Part shown: positions 15,853 through 24,069 of the stretch, in pieces
How the letters are laid out: every line of letters starts with the position of its first letter
Numbering within the stretch: the first letter of the stretch is position 1
Source of the DNA: Lachnospiraceae bacterium
GTDB lineage: Bacteria > Bacillota > Clostridia > Lachnospirales > Lachnospiraceae
Assembly: GCA_021201665.1 (NCBI GenBank)
Contig: JAJQEO010000121.1
Span: 1 to 64,000, forward strand
Direction of reading: 5' to 3'
DNA: 64,000 nucleotides
The notes under the pieces: generated by a model
The model's database searches: none
Seen by the model: only the letters and a program-made list of their open reading frames with translations
What the model was told of the DNA's origin: nothing
Position numbers and translations under genes: made by a program

Positions 15853-17046
15853 ATGTCTGAATTAGAAAATGAAACGCTGGATCAGATTTTGCCGGTAGGT
15901 CCGCTGAAGATCGCGGCTCTTGAGGGCTGCCGGGACTTCGGGTCGGCAGTAGATCGGTATCTGGTAGAGTCCAGAAAAAACAGCCATCTAAAGCCGGAAA
16001 ACAGCAGCGTCATCTCCCAGCCGGGATACATCGCCGATACCTATCTGCTGGACTGCTGCTGTCCGCGTTTTGGTACAGGCGAGGGCAAAGGCCAGATCAA
16101 TGATTCGGTCAGGGGGACAGACCTGTATATTCTGGTCGATGTATGCAATTACAGTCTTACCTATACCGTCTGCGGACATGAAAACCACATGTCCCCGGAT
16201 AATCATTTTCAGGATTTAAAGCGCATCATTGCCGCAGCGAATGGCAAGGCAAAGCGGATCAATGTCGTGATGCCATTCTTATACGAGGGAAGACAGCACA
16301 AGCGCTCCAAAAGGGAGTCTCTGGACTGTTCCCTGGCTCTGCAGGAGCTGGAGGCTATGGGCGTCACCAATATTATCACTTTTGACGCGCACGATCCTCG
16401 CGTACAGAATGCGATTCCTTTAAGCGGGTTTGACTCGTTCATGCCGACCTACCAGTTCCTGAAGGCACTGGTGGACAATGTCGAAGATTTTCAGATTGAC
16501 AACGACCATCTGATGATCATCAGCCCGGACGAAGGGGCAATGAGCCGCGCGGTTTATTTTTCCGGTATCCTTGGTGTGGACATGGGCATGTTCTATAAGA
16601 GACGTGATTATTCCGTCATCGTAAATGGCAAGAATCCGATTGTCGCTCATGAATTTCTCGGAGATTCCGTCGAAGGCAAGGATGTCATTGTTGTTGATGA
16701 CATGATTTCCTCCGGAGAGAGCATGCTGGACGTGGCTAAGCAGGTGAAGGAGCGCGGCGCGAAGCGTGTGTTTGTATGCACGACATTCGGCCTGTTTACG
16801 GATGGCCTGAAAAAGTTTGATGAATATTATGAAAAAGGCTTTATTACAAAGGTCGTGACGACGAACCTTCATTATCGGAATCCCCAGCTGCTGACGAAGC
16901 CCTGGTATGCGGAAGCCGATATGACGAAGTTTACGGCCACGATCATTGAAGCACTGAACCATGACTCGACGCTGAGCAATATCGAGAGTCCTACTGCGAA
17001 GATTCACGAGCTGCTGCTGAAAATCCGGGGCGGCGCCTCCGCTTGA
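15853..17046 (+). CDS. prs: Ribose-phosphate pyrophosphokinase (long clostridial form)
   Basis: 397 aa. Makes PRPP from ribose-5-phosphate and ATP. The PRPP-binding motif is VVDDMISSGESMLDVAKQ (about residue 279). HDPRVQNAIP and the ring segment RQHKRSKRESLDC resemble the ATP/ribose-phosphate parts. It is longer than the classic 315-aa enzyme, as in a clade found in Clostridia. ATG 15853 with GAGAGGG is preferred to the ORF-track start, which lies in the promoter. Confidence 0.9.
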   Translation: MSELENETLDQILPVGPLKIAALEGCRDFGSAVDRYLVESRKNSHLKPENSSVISQPGYIADTYLLDCCCPRFGTGEGKGQINDSVRGTDLYILVDVCNYSLTYTVCGHENHMSPDNHFQDLKRIIAAANGKAKRINVVMPFLYEGRQHKRSKRESLDCSLALQELEAMGVTNIITFDAHDPRVQNAIPLSGFDSFMPTYQFLKALVDNVEDFQIDNDHLMIISPDEGAMSRAVYFSGILGVDMGMFYKRRDYSVIVNGKNPIVAHEFLGDSVEGKDVIVVDDMISSGESMLDVAKQVKERGAKRVFVCTTFGLFTDGLKKFDEYYEKGFITKVVTTNLHYRNPQLLTKPWYAEADMTKFTATIIEALNHDSTLSNIESPTAKIHELLLKIRGGASA

Positions 17047-17233
17047 GGAAATGCGTAAATACATTTTGCAGGGGATCCGTTCATATATAGATGGGATATC
17101 TGAGTCTTTGCTGGTCTTTGCTGCCTTTGGCAGCGGGCAGATTCTATGGCGGTGAGGGTATTCTCCTACCTGCTGCGGGAGATGGAAGCTTTTTCCTGGT
17201 TGAATCGACAGATGACTTGTTTCATAATAAGAT

Positions 17234-18820
17234 ATGGGAAAGAAACGCACAGAACACATTATAAAAGAAGTGGCACCGGACAGTATCGCCTGGGAGCTGG
17301 AGCTTGTGCCGGGCGATGTGGTACTTTCAGTAAATGACCAGCCGATTGAGGATATTTTCGACTATCAGTATCTGATCAATGAAGAATATCTGACATTGCA
17401 GGTGCGAAAGACCGATGGGGAAGAGTGGGAGCTGGAGATTGAAAAGGAATTCGAGGACGATCTTGGCATTACCTTTGAAAGCTCGCTGATGGATGAGTAC
17501 CGCTCCTGCAGGAACCATTGTATTTTCTGCTTTATCGACCAGATGCCAAAGGGCATGCGCGATACTCTCTATTTTAAAGACGATGATTCCAGGCTGTCTT
17601 TTCTGCAGGGGAATTATGTGACCCTGACGAATATGAGTGATCATGATATTGACCGGATTATTCAATATCATATGGAGCCGATTAATATTTCCTTTCATAC
17701 GATGAATCCAGCGCTGCGGCGTGAGATGCTGCGCAACCGCTTTGCCGGAGATATCTTTCCGAAGGTCCGGCGCCTGGCGGACGCAGGGATTGAGATGAAC
17801 GGGCAGATTGTCCTTTGCCGGGGGATCAACGACGGGGAAGAGCTGGAGTATTCGATTCAGGAGCTGGTAAGGTACCTGCCGCAGCTGCGCAGCGTATCGG
17901 TCGTGCCGGTCGGCCTGACAAAATTCCGGGAGGGACTGTATCCGCTTAAGGCTTTCACACCCACAGACGCCTGCCGGGTGATTGACTGTATTGAGCACTG
18001 GCAGAAAGAGCTATACGCCGAATATGGGCTGCATTTTATACACGCTTCGGATGAATGGTATATCCTGGCCGGACGGGATTTCCCCGAGGCCGGGCGCTAT
18101 GATGGATATCTGCAGCTGGAGAACGGCGTCGGCATGATGCGGCTGCTGCACGATGAAGTGGTGGAGACTCTGGACGATATACGGAGCGAAAGGACAGTGT
18201 GTGATTGGAATCCGGACGATACCGGGGAAAATATCCGTACAGGTTTCACTGACTCTGGATCTGTCGGTAAGGATCGTACCACTTATATTTCTGCCAATAC
18301 AGATGACAAAGCAGAGGATTCAGCTGCCGCTGCGGATGGCAAAGCTGAGGATTCAGCTGCCGTTGCGGATGGCAAAGCAGAGGATTTAGCTGCTGTTGCG
18401 GATGGCAAGGCAGATTGTTCAGCTGACGCTGTGGATGACAGATCGGATTTCGTTCAAAGGAAGGTGTCAATTGCTACCGGCCGTCTGGCCGGACCGTTCC
18501 TGCGCAGGCTGTGCGATAGCATTTGCGAGCTGTATCCAAATGTGGTTTGCAGTGTCTATGAGATTCGAAACGATTTTTTTGGAGAAGAGATTACGGTGTC
18601 CGGGCTGATCACAGGCACGGACTTAAAGGCACAGCTTATGGGGAAGGATCTCGGAGACGAGCTGCTGCTTCCCTGCACAATGCTGCGCAGCGGTGAAAAT
18701 GTGTTTTTAGATGATGTTCGTGTGGACGAGCTGGAAGGAGTGCTGCAGGCACCGATCCGCATTGTAAAATCAGAAGGAAGCGATTTCGTCCATGCTGTAA
18801 CTGGAAATATAGAAGAGTGA
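17234..18820 (+). CDS. DUF512 protein: PDZ plus radical-SAM-like, with 11-residue tandem repeats
   Basis: 528 aa. An N-terminal PDZ-like segment (VAPDSIAWELELVPGDVVLSVNDQPI) precedes a radical-SAM-like region with a CRNHCIFCFID cluster motif (CxxxCxxC, near residue 91) and NISFHTMNPALRREML. The C-terminal DUF512 part is FVQRKVSIATGRLAGPFLRRL. Function is unproven; the family commonly sits beside der. Unusually, the linker between the two halves contains KAEDSAA-ADG repeats encoded by four 33-bp units (18308-18439). Confidence 0.85.
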   Translation: MGKKRTEHIIKEVAPDSIAWELELVPGDVVLSVNDQPIEDIFDYQYLINEEYLTLQVRKTDGEEWELEIEKEFEDDLGITFESSLMDEYRSCRNHCIFCFIDQMPKGMRDTLYFKDDDSRLSFLQGNYVTLTNMSDHDIDRIIQYHMEPINISFHTMNPALRREMLRNRFAGDIFPKVRRLADAGIEMNGQIVLCRGINDGEELEYSIQELVRYLPQLRSVSVVPVGLTKFREGLYPLKAFTPTDACRVIDCIEHWQKELYAEYGLHFIHASDEWYILAGRDFPEAGRYDGYLQLENGVGMMRLLHDEVVETLDDIRSERTVCDWNPDDTGENIRTGFTDSGSVGKDRTTYISANTDDKAEDSAAAADGKAEDSAAVADGKAEDLAAVADGKADCSADAVDDRSDFVQRKVSIATGRLAGPFLRRLCDSICELYPNVVCSVYEIRNDFFGEEITVSGLITGTDLKAQLMGKDLGDELLLPCTMLRSGENVFLDDVRVDELEGVLQAPIRIVKSEGSDFVHAVTGNIEE

Positions 18821-18828
18821 GGACATAG

Positions 18829-18900
18829 AAGCCGCGCATTGAAAATCGGCGAAGCCGATGGCGCGGCCTGCGTCCCCACTCTCGAAGAGAGTGAGGACAT
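18829..18900 (+). repeat. Composite hairpin element, family A copy 1 (short form)
   Basis: GCCGCGC...GCGCGGC stem with inner ATCGGC-GAA-GCCGAT, then CTGCGTCC, a CACTCTC/GAGAGTG hairpin and GGACAT, ending 3 bp before the der start. It shares its fixed blocks (CTGCGTCC, GGACAT) with copies at 25964, 30287 and 34320, while the stems differ but pair. The der ribosome-binding site (GAGTGAGGAC) is in its 3' arm. Confidence 0.7.
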
Positions 18901-18903
18901 ATT

Positions 18904-20232
18904 ATGAGTAAACCGATTGTCGCGATTGTCGGCAGGCCGAACGTAGGAAAATCTACCCTGTTCAACGCGCTGGCCGGTTCTAACATTTCGATTGTAAAGG
19001 ATACGCCGGGAGTCACCAGAGACCGTATTTACGCGGATGTTGAATGGTTGAATCTGAATTTTACCCTGATTGATACCGGCGGGATTGAGCCGGAGAGCAA
19101 GGATATCATGCTCTCTCAGATGCGTGAGCAGGCGCAGATCGCGATTGATACAGCGGATGTTATTATTTTTATGGTGGACTGTCAGCAGGGGCTGGTTGAT
19201 TCGGACGCGAAGGTGGCGGACATGCTTCGGCGCTCTCACAAGCCGGTCGTGCTGGTGGTAAACAAGGTAGACAGCTTTCAGAAATACCAGGCCGACGTCT
19301 ATGAATTTTACAACCTGGGGATTGGCGATCCGGTACCGGTTTCTTCTGCAAACCGGCAGGGGATCGGCGACATGCTTGATGTCGTCACTTCTTATTTTGA
19401 CCCGGAAAAGATATCTTTCGAGGAGGACGAGCGCCCGCGCATCGCGATTGTCGGCAAGCCAAATGTCGGCAAATCCTCTCTGATTAATAAGCTGCTCGGG
19501 GAGAATCGCCTGATCGTGACTGATATTGCGGGCACGACCCGCGACGCGGTGGACGCGGCAGTGCGCTGGCAGGACAGAGAGTATGTCTTTATTGACACGG
19601 CCGGACTGCGCAGAAAGAGCAGGATCAAAGAAGAGCTTGAGCGTTACAGCATTATCCGCACGGTTTCCGCTGTGGAACGTGCGGACGTAGTGGTTCTGAT
19701 GATTGACGCGACGGAAGGCGTGACGGAGCAGGACGCGCACATTGCCGGGATCGCGCACGAGCGGGGCAAGGGCATTGTGATCGCGGTCAATAAATGGGAC
19801 GCCATCGAGAAGGATGACAAGACCATTTACCGGTATACGGAGAAGATTCGTCAGGTGCTTTCCTATATGCCATACGCGGAGATTATTTTTATTTCTGCCG
19901 AAACCGGGCAGCGTCTGCCGAAGCTGTTTGAGACGATCGACATGGTGCTTCAGAATCAGTCGATGCGAGTCAAGACCGGCGTTCTTAATGAAATCATGGC
20001 AGAAGCCGTCGCGCTCAAACAGCCGCCGACGGATAAGGGAAAACGGCTGCGGCTGTACTATATCACGGAAGCGCGGGTCAAGCCGCCCACCTTTGTGATT
20101 TTTGTCAACGACAAGGATCTGATGCATTTTTCTTATCTAAGATATCTGGAAAACCGTATCCGGGACGCGTTTGGGTTCCGTGGTACCCCGCTGAAATTTA
20201 TCATTCGTGAACGAAAGGACAAAGAGAATTAA
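18904..20232 (+). CDS. der: GTPase Der (EngA)
   Basis: 442 aa with two GTPase domains in tandem, used in 50S assembly. Domain 1: [20 protein letters not shown]. Domain 2 from about residue 176: [22 protein letters not shown]. The C-terminal KH-like domain ends [18 protein letters not shown]. Full length, directly followed by plsY with no gap. Confidence 0.97.
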   Translation: MSKPIVAIVGRPNVGKSTLFNALAGSNISIVKDTPGVTRDRIYADVEWLNLNFTLIDTGGIEPESKDIMLSQMREQAQIAIDTADVIIFMVDCQQGLVDSDAKVADMLRRSHKPVVLVVNKVDSFQKYQADVYEFYNLGIGDPVPVSSANRQGIGDMLDVVTSYFDPEKISFEEDERPRIAIVGKPNVGKSSLINKLLGENRLIVTDIAGTTRDAVDAAVRWQDREYVFIDTAGLRRKSRIKEELERYSIIRTVSAVERADVVVLMIDATEGVTEQDAHIAGIAHERGKGIVIAVNKWDAIEKDDKTIYRYTEKIRQVLSYMPYAEIIFISAETGQRLPKLFETIDMVLQNQSMRVKTGVLNEIMAEAVALKQPPTDKGKRLRLYYITEARVKPPTFVIFVNDKDLMHFSYLRYLENRIRDAFGFRGTPLKFIIRERKDKEN

Positions 20233-20886
20233 ATGGAACGTCTGGCATGTCTTGCGATTGGTTATGTCTTCGGACTGTTTGAAACCAGTTATATTATCGG
20301 CCGGCTGCATGGGATTGATATCCGTGATTATGGCAGTGGGAACGCCGGCACCACGAATATGTTCCGTACGCTTGGCAAGGGCTGGGGCGCGCTTACCTTC
20401 ATAGGCGATGGCCTCAAACCTGTCTTTGCCGCTCTCTTAGCCTGGCTGATTTTCAGGAAAACGTATGCGGATATCTGGCCCTTATTATGTGTATACACGG
20501 GGCTGGGCGCGGTACTCGGCCACAGCTTTCCCTTTTACCTTGGATTTCGCGGTGGAAAAGGAATTGCGACGACCGGCGGGACGACGCTGGCGCTGCATCC
20601 TGCGCTCTGCCTTCTGGCTATTATAGGATTCTGCCTTGGATTTTTCCTGACAGGGTATGTGTCTGTCGGCTCCCTGATTGTGGCTGGCGGATTTCTGGTG
20701 GAATCCGTGATCTTCGGTCAGCTTGGGATTCTGGGGATGACACAAAGATATCTGAATGAACTCTATGTGGTTGTGGCTGTCATTGCCGGACTTGATTTTT
20801 ACAGGCATCGCGGAAATATCGACCGGCTCCGAAAAGGAGAAGAGAGAAAAGCAGGTTTTCTGGATAAATCTAAGAAAACCCAATAA
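20233..20886 (+). CDS. plsY: Glycerol-3-phosphate acyltransferase PlsY
   Basis: 217-aa polytopic membrane enzyme transferring acyl groups from acyl-phosphate to glycerol-3-phosphate. Conserved signatures: GSGNAGTTNMFRTLGKG, LGHSFPFYLGFRGGKGIATT. Starts at the base after the der stop. The stop codon lies in the first unit of the 10-bp repeat array, so repeat expansion has shaped the C-terminus. gpsA, the next gene, makes its substrate. Confidence 0.95.
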   Translation: MERLACLAIGYVFGLFETSYIIGRLHGIDIRDYGSGNAGTTNMFRTLGKGWGALTFIGDGLKPVFAALLAWLIFRKTYADIWPLLCVYTGLGAVLGHSFPFYLGFRGGKGIATTGGTTLALHPALCLLAIIGFCLGFFLTGYVSVGSLIVAGGFLVESVIFGQLGILGMTQRYLNELYVVVAVIAGLDFYRHRGNIDRLRKGEERKAGFLDKSKKTQ

Positions 20887-21020
20887 AACCCAATAAAACC
20901 CAATAAAACACAATAAAACACAATAAAACACAATGAAACCAAATAAAACCAAACAAAACCAAACAAAACCGAATAAAACCAAATAAAACCAAATAAAGCC
21001 ATGTAAAATCAAATATAATC
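20875..21020. repeat. 10-bp tandem repeat array with phased A-tracts
   Basis: About 15 units of AAAACCCAAT and variants, in strict 10-bp register without indels, degenerating gradually to the right. An A-tract every helical turn predicts intrinsically curved DNA just upstream of gpsA. Minus-strand ORFs here are repeat artefacts. Confidence 0.92.
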
Positions 21021-21109
21021 GGGCAGGTTTTTTGGGAAGAATTCGGCACAGGAATCTTTGAGCAGGCATGATATACCTTCCAGAAGGTAATGCAAAGGAG
21101 GTACGGGAT

Positions 21110-22117
21110 ATGGCGAAAATCGGCGTGATCGGCGCGGGCAGCTGGGGGTTGGCGTTGTCAAAGCTTTTATGTGAAAACGGACATGAGGTGGCGATCTGGT
21201 CGTTTCTGGAATCAGACACGGAACTGATCCGCACGACTCGCGAGCTGCCATCAAAGCTTCCGGGAGTAAAGCTTCCGGAGCAGATTCAGGTATCGTCTGA
21301 TCTGGCGGCGGTGGTGCCGGGACAGGATGTTCTGGTGATGGTCAGCCCGTCCGCGGTTGTGCGCGAGACGGCAAAAAAGATGCGTCCGCTGGTGGCAGAT
21401 GGCACTGTGATTGTCAATGCGGCAAAGGGCATTGAAGAAGGCTCTCTGATGACGATGACTGATATCATTGAGGAGGAAATCCCGCAGGCAAATGCGGCAG
21501 TGATTTCCGGACCAAGCCACGCGGAGGAGGTCGGGCGCGGCATGCCGACGGCGATCGTGATCGGTGCCAAAGATGAGACGACGGCGCGTATGCTGCAGAA
21601 GCTGTTTATGAGTCCGGTCTTCCGCGTCTATATCAGCTCGGACATGGTAGGCATTGAGCTGGGCGGCTCTCTGAAAAACGTGATCGCCCTTGCGGCCGGC
21701 ATTGCCGACGGGATGGGTTACGGCGATAACGCAAAAGCAGCCCTGATCACGCGCGGTATTGTAGAGATCGCGCGGCTTGGCACAAAGATGGGCGGCCGAA
21801 TGGAAACTTTCAGCGGCCTGACCGGTATCGGCGACCTGATTGTCACCTGCGCGAGTATGCACAGCCGCAATCGCCGGGCGGGGATTCTGCTCGGACAGGG
21901 ATATACCATGGAGGAAGCCATGAAGGAAGTCAACATGGTTGTAGAGGGCGTCTACTCCACAAAATCCGCGGTTGCCCTGGCAGAAAAATATCAGGTGGAG
22001 CTCCCCATTATCGAGCAGGTGAATAAGGTTCTGTTTGAAGGAAAAGACCCGAAGGAGGCGGTATCCGCGCTGATGCTGCGCGATATGGGTGTGGAAAATT
22101 CGCTGACGCCGTGGTAA
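21110..22117 (+). CDS. gpsA: Glycerol-3-phosphate dehydrogenase [NAD(P)+]
   Basis: 335 aa. Reduces dihydroxyacetone phosphate to sn-glycerol-3-phosphate for phospholipids. NAD motif GVIGAGSWGLALSKLL, ISGPSHAEEV, and the catalytic region ELGGSLKNVIALAAGIADGMGYGDNAKAAL with the conserved lysine. AAAGGAGG precedes ATG 21110; the ORF-track extension is not supported. Confidence 0.97.
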   Translation: MAKIGVIGAGSWGLALSKLLCENGHEVAIWSFLESDTELIRTTRELPSKLPGVKLPEQIQVSSDLAAVVPGQDVLVMVSPSAVVRETAKKMRPLVADGTVIVNAAKGIEEGSLMTMTDIIEEEIPQANAAVISGPSHAEEVGRGMPTAIVIGAKDETTARMLQKLFMSPVFRVYISSDMVGIELGGSLKNVIALAAGIADGMGYGDNAKAALITRGIVEIARLGTKMGGRMETFSGLTGIGDLIVTCASMHSRNRRAGILLGQGYTMEEAMKEVNMVVEGVYSTKSAVALAEKYQVELPIIEQVNKVLFEGKDPKEAVSALMLRDMGVENSLTPW

Positions 22118-22150
22118 GATTTTTGTGTATTTTTTTTAATACTTATTAAG

Positions 22151-22188
22151 AAAAAGCTCGGGAAAACGTTGTATTTTCCGAGCTTTTG
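22151..22188 (+). terminator. Intrinsic terminator of gpsA
   Basis: AAAAGCTCGGAAAA-type stem (AGCTCGGGAAAA/TTTTCCGAGCT) followed by TTTGTG. Clear separation of the lipid genes from the carbon-fixation region. Confidence 0.85.
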
Positions 22189-22318
22189 TGTTAGTATACA
22201 GACGGTTATCCGAGGTGGGGGATATCTTGTAATATGTCCTCGAACGTCAAAAAATTAACAATTAGTAATATAATCACTCTTAATATATCAGTGATAGCTT
22301 TAAGAAAGGAGTATCTTT

Positions 22319-22759
22319 ATGCATCTGATTGAGGATGAGAATGGCAATCCGGTTCCGCATGAGCATGAGCACACCCATACACACACGCATACGTATGAGC
22401 ATTCACACCCGCATACTCACGAGCATGGACATGAGGAGGATCACCATCATACACATGAGCATGAGGAAGAACACTGCCACGCGCATGGCGCAGAAGAATG
22501 TCACACACATGACCACTCGCATTGCGGCAGCTGTGACGAGCATGCGCAGGATGCGCCGCAGGGAGACAAAATGGTCGCTCTGCTTGACTATATGTTAAAG
22601 CACAATGAGCATCACGCCGCAGAGCTGGATCAGGTGGCGGAGTCCTTCCGCGCCGACGGCAAGGCAGCGGCTGCGGAGCAGATCAAAAAAGCGGTCGATG
22701 AATTCCAGAAGGGAAACCTGTATCTGAAGCTCGCGCTTTCTATGGTGAAGGAAGCTTAA
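22319..22759 (+). CDS. Histidine-rich putative nickel-binding protein
   Basis: 146 aa. Residues about 14-80 are dominated by His, Glu and Thr (HEHEHTHTHTHTYEHSH...) with several Cys near CHTHDHSHCGSC. The C-terminal 65 residues are a helical domain (MVALLDYMLKHNEHHAAELDQVA...). His-rich tracts of this kind bind Ni or Zn, as in CooJ and HypB. Placed directly before cooT and the CODH genes, it probably stores or hands over nickel for AcsA/AcsB. This is inference from composition and context; no named family was recognised for the C-terminal domain. Confidence 0.75.
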   Translation: MHLIEDENGNPVPHEHEHTHTHTHTYEHSHPHTHEHGHEEDHHHTHEHEEEHCHAHGAEECHTHDHSHCGSCDEHAQDAPQGDKMVALLDYMLKHNEHHAAELDQVAESFRADGKAAAAEQIKKAVDEFQKGNLYLKLALSMVKEA

Positions 22760-22794
22760 GACTTATAACGATTTTTAAGAAGAGAGGTGATACT

Positions 22795-22986
22795 ATGTGT
22801 CTGGCGACTGTGTACAGTAAAAAGGAATACAGTGTCATCCTGGAATATGTCAGCAAGATTGAAGTCGAAGGGAATCTGATCACTCTGACAGATGTCATGG
22901 GCGACACAAAAACGGTAGAGGGAACCCTCGCGATGGCGGACCTGACCGGCGGCAAGGTGGAGATCAATTGCACGGATGCTGCGTAA
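22795..22986 (+). CDS. cooT: CooT family nickel-binding protein
   Basis: 63 aa. The N-terminal MCLATVY matches the CooT family, in which Cys2 contributes to a single Ni(II) site in the dimer. Sequence EYVSKIEVEGNLITLTDVMGDTKTVEG suggests a small beta protein. It lies 35 bp after the His-rich gene and upstream of cooC and acsA, consistent with nickel delivery to CO dehydrogenase. AGAGAGGTGAT precedes the start. Confidence 0.88.
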   Translation: MCLATVYSKKEYSVILEYVSKIEVEGNLITLTDVMGDTKTVEGTLAMADLTGGKVEINCTDAA

Positions 22987-23144
22987 ACTGATTGCCTGAT
23001 TGGTTGCAGGAACGTTTTGTGTTTTGAAACTGCACGACACATGTTTCTCGATGAAAAGTAAAGGTGAAGCATAATGCAGCCAGCTTTTATAAGTGATGGC
23101 GCAGTGATAATTGCAGCCTGAAGATTTACGATGGAGGTGCTTCA

Positions 23145-23921
23145 ATGGCGAACGTGATTGCGATTGCCGGAAAAGGTGGCGTAGGTAAGACTACTTTGGG
23201 CGGCCTGCTGATTCAGACCATGTGTGCCGAAGGGCGCCGACCGATTCTAGCGGTGGATGCGGACGCAAATTCGAATCTGAATGAGGTACTTGGCGTTGAG
23301 GTGGAGATGACGCTCGGCGATGTCCGTGAAACAGTACTTCATGACGCCGAAAAGCTCGGACAGAAGATTCCGTCCGGAATGACCAAGGCGGATTATACAG
23401 AAATGATGCTGCAGCGCTGCCTGGCTGAGGATGATGATTTTGACCTGCTGGTGATGGGCCGTTCTCAGGGACAGGGGTGCTATTGCTATGTAAACGGCCT
23501 TCTTCAGGCGCAGCTGGCGAAGCTGATCCCGAATTATAAATATGTCGTGGTAGACAATGAGGCCGGCATGGAACACATCAGCCGCGGAATCCTGCCAAAG
23601 GTGGATATCATGCTGCTCGTCAGCGACTGCTCCAGAAGGGGTGTGCAGGCGGCAGAGCGGATTTCTGAGCTGATCGAAGAATGCCACATGAATCCCAAAA
23701 TGATCGGCCTGATTATCAACCGGGCACCGAACGGGCAGCTCAATGACGGCACGAAAGAGGAAATTGAAAAAAGCGGACTGACGCTCCTTGGAGTGGTGCC
23801 GCAGGATGAGCAGGTTTATGAGTATGACTGCGAGGGCAGACCGACGTCTTCCCTGCCGGAGGATTCCCCGGTTCGTCTTGCCCTGCAGGAGATCATGAAA
23901 AAGATAAATCTGACAGCCTGA
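23145..23921 (+). CDS. cooC: CooC-type ATPase, CODH nickel-insertion accessory protein (copy 1)
   Basis: 258-aa MinD-family ATPase. Deviant Walker A GKGGVGKTT near residue 9; the metal-binding CxC is in GQGCYCYVN (near residue 113); DNEAGMEHISRG is the Walker B region. CooC proteins dimerise through the CxC motif, bind Ni and mature the CODH C-cluster. Start with GGAGGTGCTTC upstream. A second CooC paralogue follows acsA. Confidence 0.93.
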   Translation: MANVIAIAGKGGVGKTTLGGLLIQTMCAEGRRPILAVDADANSNLNEVLGVEVEMTLGDVRETVLHDAEKLGQKIPSGMTKADYTEMMLQRCLAEDDDFDLLVMGRSQGQGCYCYVNGLLQAQLAKLIPNYKYVVVDNEAGMEHISRGILPKVDIMLLVSDCSRRGVQAAERISELIEECHMNPKMIGLIINRAPNGQLNDGTKEEIEKSGLTLLGVVPQDEQVYEYDCEGRPTSSLPEDSPVRLALQEIMKKINLTA

Positions 23922-24069
23922 AATCCGATGGGCGTATAACACGCAGCACAGTGTAATTCAACATAAAGCAAAATAAAGCAATCCATTACGATCTGAGCAC
24001 ACAAAACACAGCGTCCGGCTGCTGCCAAAGTGTGTAATGATAAAAAAACATTTGACCTTGGAGGTACTT

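Noticed and set aside
20799-21002. Minus-strand ORF encoding Phe/Leu/Tyr-rich membrane-like sequence
   Set aside because: It is the translation of the 10-bp tandem repeat and has no start signal.
22329-22598. Second-frame ORF over the His-rich gene
   Set aside because: Out-of-frame reading of CAC/CAT repeats; frame 22319 has the ribosome-binding site and a regular C-terminal domain.
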